DNA of 6,146 nucleotides from JAABYT01 sp041581935 (GTDB lineage Bacteria; Pseudomonadota; Gammaproteobacteria; HK1): positions 1 to 6,146 of the forward strand of contig JBFICP010000199.1 in NCBI GenBank assembly GCA_041581935.1. The letters run 5' to 3'. Both the position numbers and the translations under genes were made by a program. Under the pieces are notes generated by a model. The model searched no databases and was not told where the DNA came from. It was given only the letters and a program-made list of their open reading frames with translations. Shown piece after piece: positions 5,830-6,146 of this stretch (within the stretch, counting starts at the first letter, position 1; each line of letters opens with the position of its first letter).

Positions 5830-5843
5830 GTGAGTTTACTCAC
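5830..5843. promoter_or_regulatory. Operator-like inverted repeat GTGAGT-TT-ACTCAC
   Basis: Six-base arms GTGAGT (5830-5835) and ACTCAC (5838-5843) are separated by TT. The word GTGAGTTT recurs on the minus strand at 5749-5742, so one full and one partial site may exist between the divergent genes. The binding protein is unknown. Confidence 0.35.
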
Positions 5844-5947
5844 TGCATGGCGAGCCCTCGAAGGTGCAACGTTCTGCTCGGCGCTGCGCCATCTTTCCTG
5901 CAACCCACTGTCGGCACTCCCCGGGCCGGAGGCCGGAGGTTTTGCGT

Positions 5948-5953
5948 TAGAAT
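5948..5953 (+). promoter_or_regulatory. Possible -10 element immediately before the MoaD-like gene
   Basis: TAGAAT matches the sigma-70 -10 consensus TATAAT at five of six positions. It would start transcription around 5960, next to ATG 5961, giving a leaderless or near-leaderless message. No -35 element is visible at 16-18 bases upstream, where the DNA is GC-rich, so the call is weak. Confidence 0.25.
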
Positions 5954-5960
5954 GCCTCCG

Positions 5961-6146
5961 ATGGCGAAGGTCGAGCTGACAAGACACCTCTACACGTTTT
6001 TCCCCGACCTGGAGGGAAGAGACATCCTCGTCGAGGCGTTCACGGTTGCCGACGTGGTCCGCCAGATGGACAAGGTCGCGCCCGGCTTTGCTTTCTACGT
6101 CTGTGACGAACGCGGCCGACTGCGCAGGCACGTCAACATCTTTGTC
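5961..6146 (+). CDS. MoaD/ThiS-like ubiquitin-fold protein, 5' part, truncated by the window edge
   Basis: Sixty-two codons from ATG 5961 run to the right edge with no stop. MoaD/ThiS family proteins have about 70-95 residues and a ubiquitin-like beta-grasp fold. Here the first strand is KVELTRHLYTFFP (3-15), followed by VEAFTVADVVRQMDKVAPGF (24-43), the strand-turn-helix typical of the family, and FYVCDERGRLRRHVNIFV (45-62), the strand pair that includes the usual H-V-N-I-F segment. The C-terminal Gly-Gly that accepts sulfur would lie beyond the window, so carrier activity cannot be judged. Start choice: ATG 5961 fits the fold but has no Shine-Dalgarno. An in-frame ATG at 5952 adds three residues and has GGAGG (5935-5939) twelve bases upstream. 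The molybdopterin-synthase partner MoaE, if any, is not in view. It is divergent from the three-gene cluster. Confidence 0.82.
   Translation, partial: MAKVELTRHLYTFFPDLEGRDILVEAFTVADVVRQMDKVAPGFAFYVCDERGRLRRHVNIFV

Larger units (their letters stand above)
5654..5960. other. Divergent intergenic region with operator-like repeats
   Basis: About 300 bases between the membrane-protein gene (leftward) and the MoaD-like gene (rightward). It contains a leader hairpin (5682-5700), two inverted repeats (5719-5735 and 5830-5843), a repeated GTGAGTTT word and, near the right end, a tandem seven-base repeat GGCCGGA (about 5925-5938). Promoters for both directions should lie here. The best leftward candidate has TTGACT (rc of 5735-5740 area) or TTGTCT as -35, but neither has a good -10 at 16-18 bases. 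I saw no convincing gene in this stretch. Confidence 0.5.

Noticed and set aside
1..6146. CRISPR array, tRNA, rRNA, insertion sequence or phage attachment site
   Set aside because: I saw no regularly spaced repeats, no cloverleaf-like or rRNA-like sequence, no transposase or integrase frame and no terminal inverted repeats with target duplication.

Overview
The window looks like chromosomal DNA from a GC-rich gammaproteobacterium. The strongest clue is the truncated gene at the left edge, a heat-shock sigma factor (RpoH, sigma-32) whose RpoH box, QRKLFFNLR, is identical to my recollection of the E. coli one. Much of the window is clearly GC-rich by eye. I cannot name a genus. Shine-Dalgarno sequences are of the ordinary GGAGG/GAGGAG type.

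Layout, left to right: (1) 1-539, minus strand, the first 179 codons of rpoH, running off the left edge and preceded by a strong sigma-32-type promoter. (2) 540-812, a divergent intergenic region. (3) 813-2054, plus strand, a 413-residue major facilitator superfamily transporter. (4) 2193-3473, plus strand, a QEGLA-motif/MATCAP-type putative zinc metallopeptidase with an HExxxH motif. (5) 3474-3533, a short convergent junction with inverted repeats. (6) 5653 down to 3534, minus strand, a tight three-gene cluster: a 411-residue inner-membrane protein with an extracytoplasmic coiled coil, a 168-residue lipoprotein, and a 114-residue helical protein. I cannot assign any of the three to a characterised system. 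(7) 5654-5960, a divergent intergenic region with two operator-like inverted repeats. (8) 5961-6146, plus strand, the start of a MoaD/ThiS-like ubiquitin-fold protein, cut by the right edge.

Working together: rpoH probably drives its own transcription under heat shock. The transporter and the QEGLA protein are codirectional with a 138-base gap, so a functional link is possible but not shown. The three-gene cluster is the best candidate for something undescribed. Gaps of 14 and 18 bases, plus one inner-membrane, one probable outer-membrane and one probable cytoplasmic product, suggest a small envelope-spanning complex. Parts of it are visibly poorer in G+C than the flanking genes.
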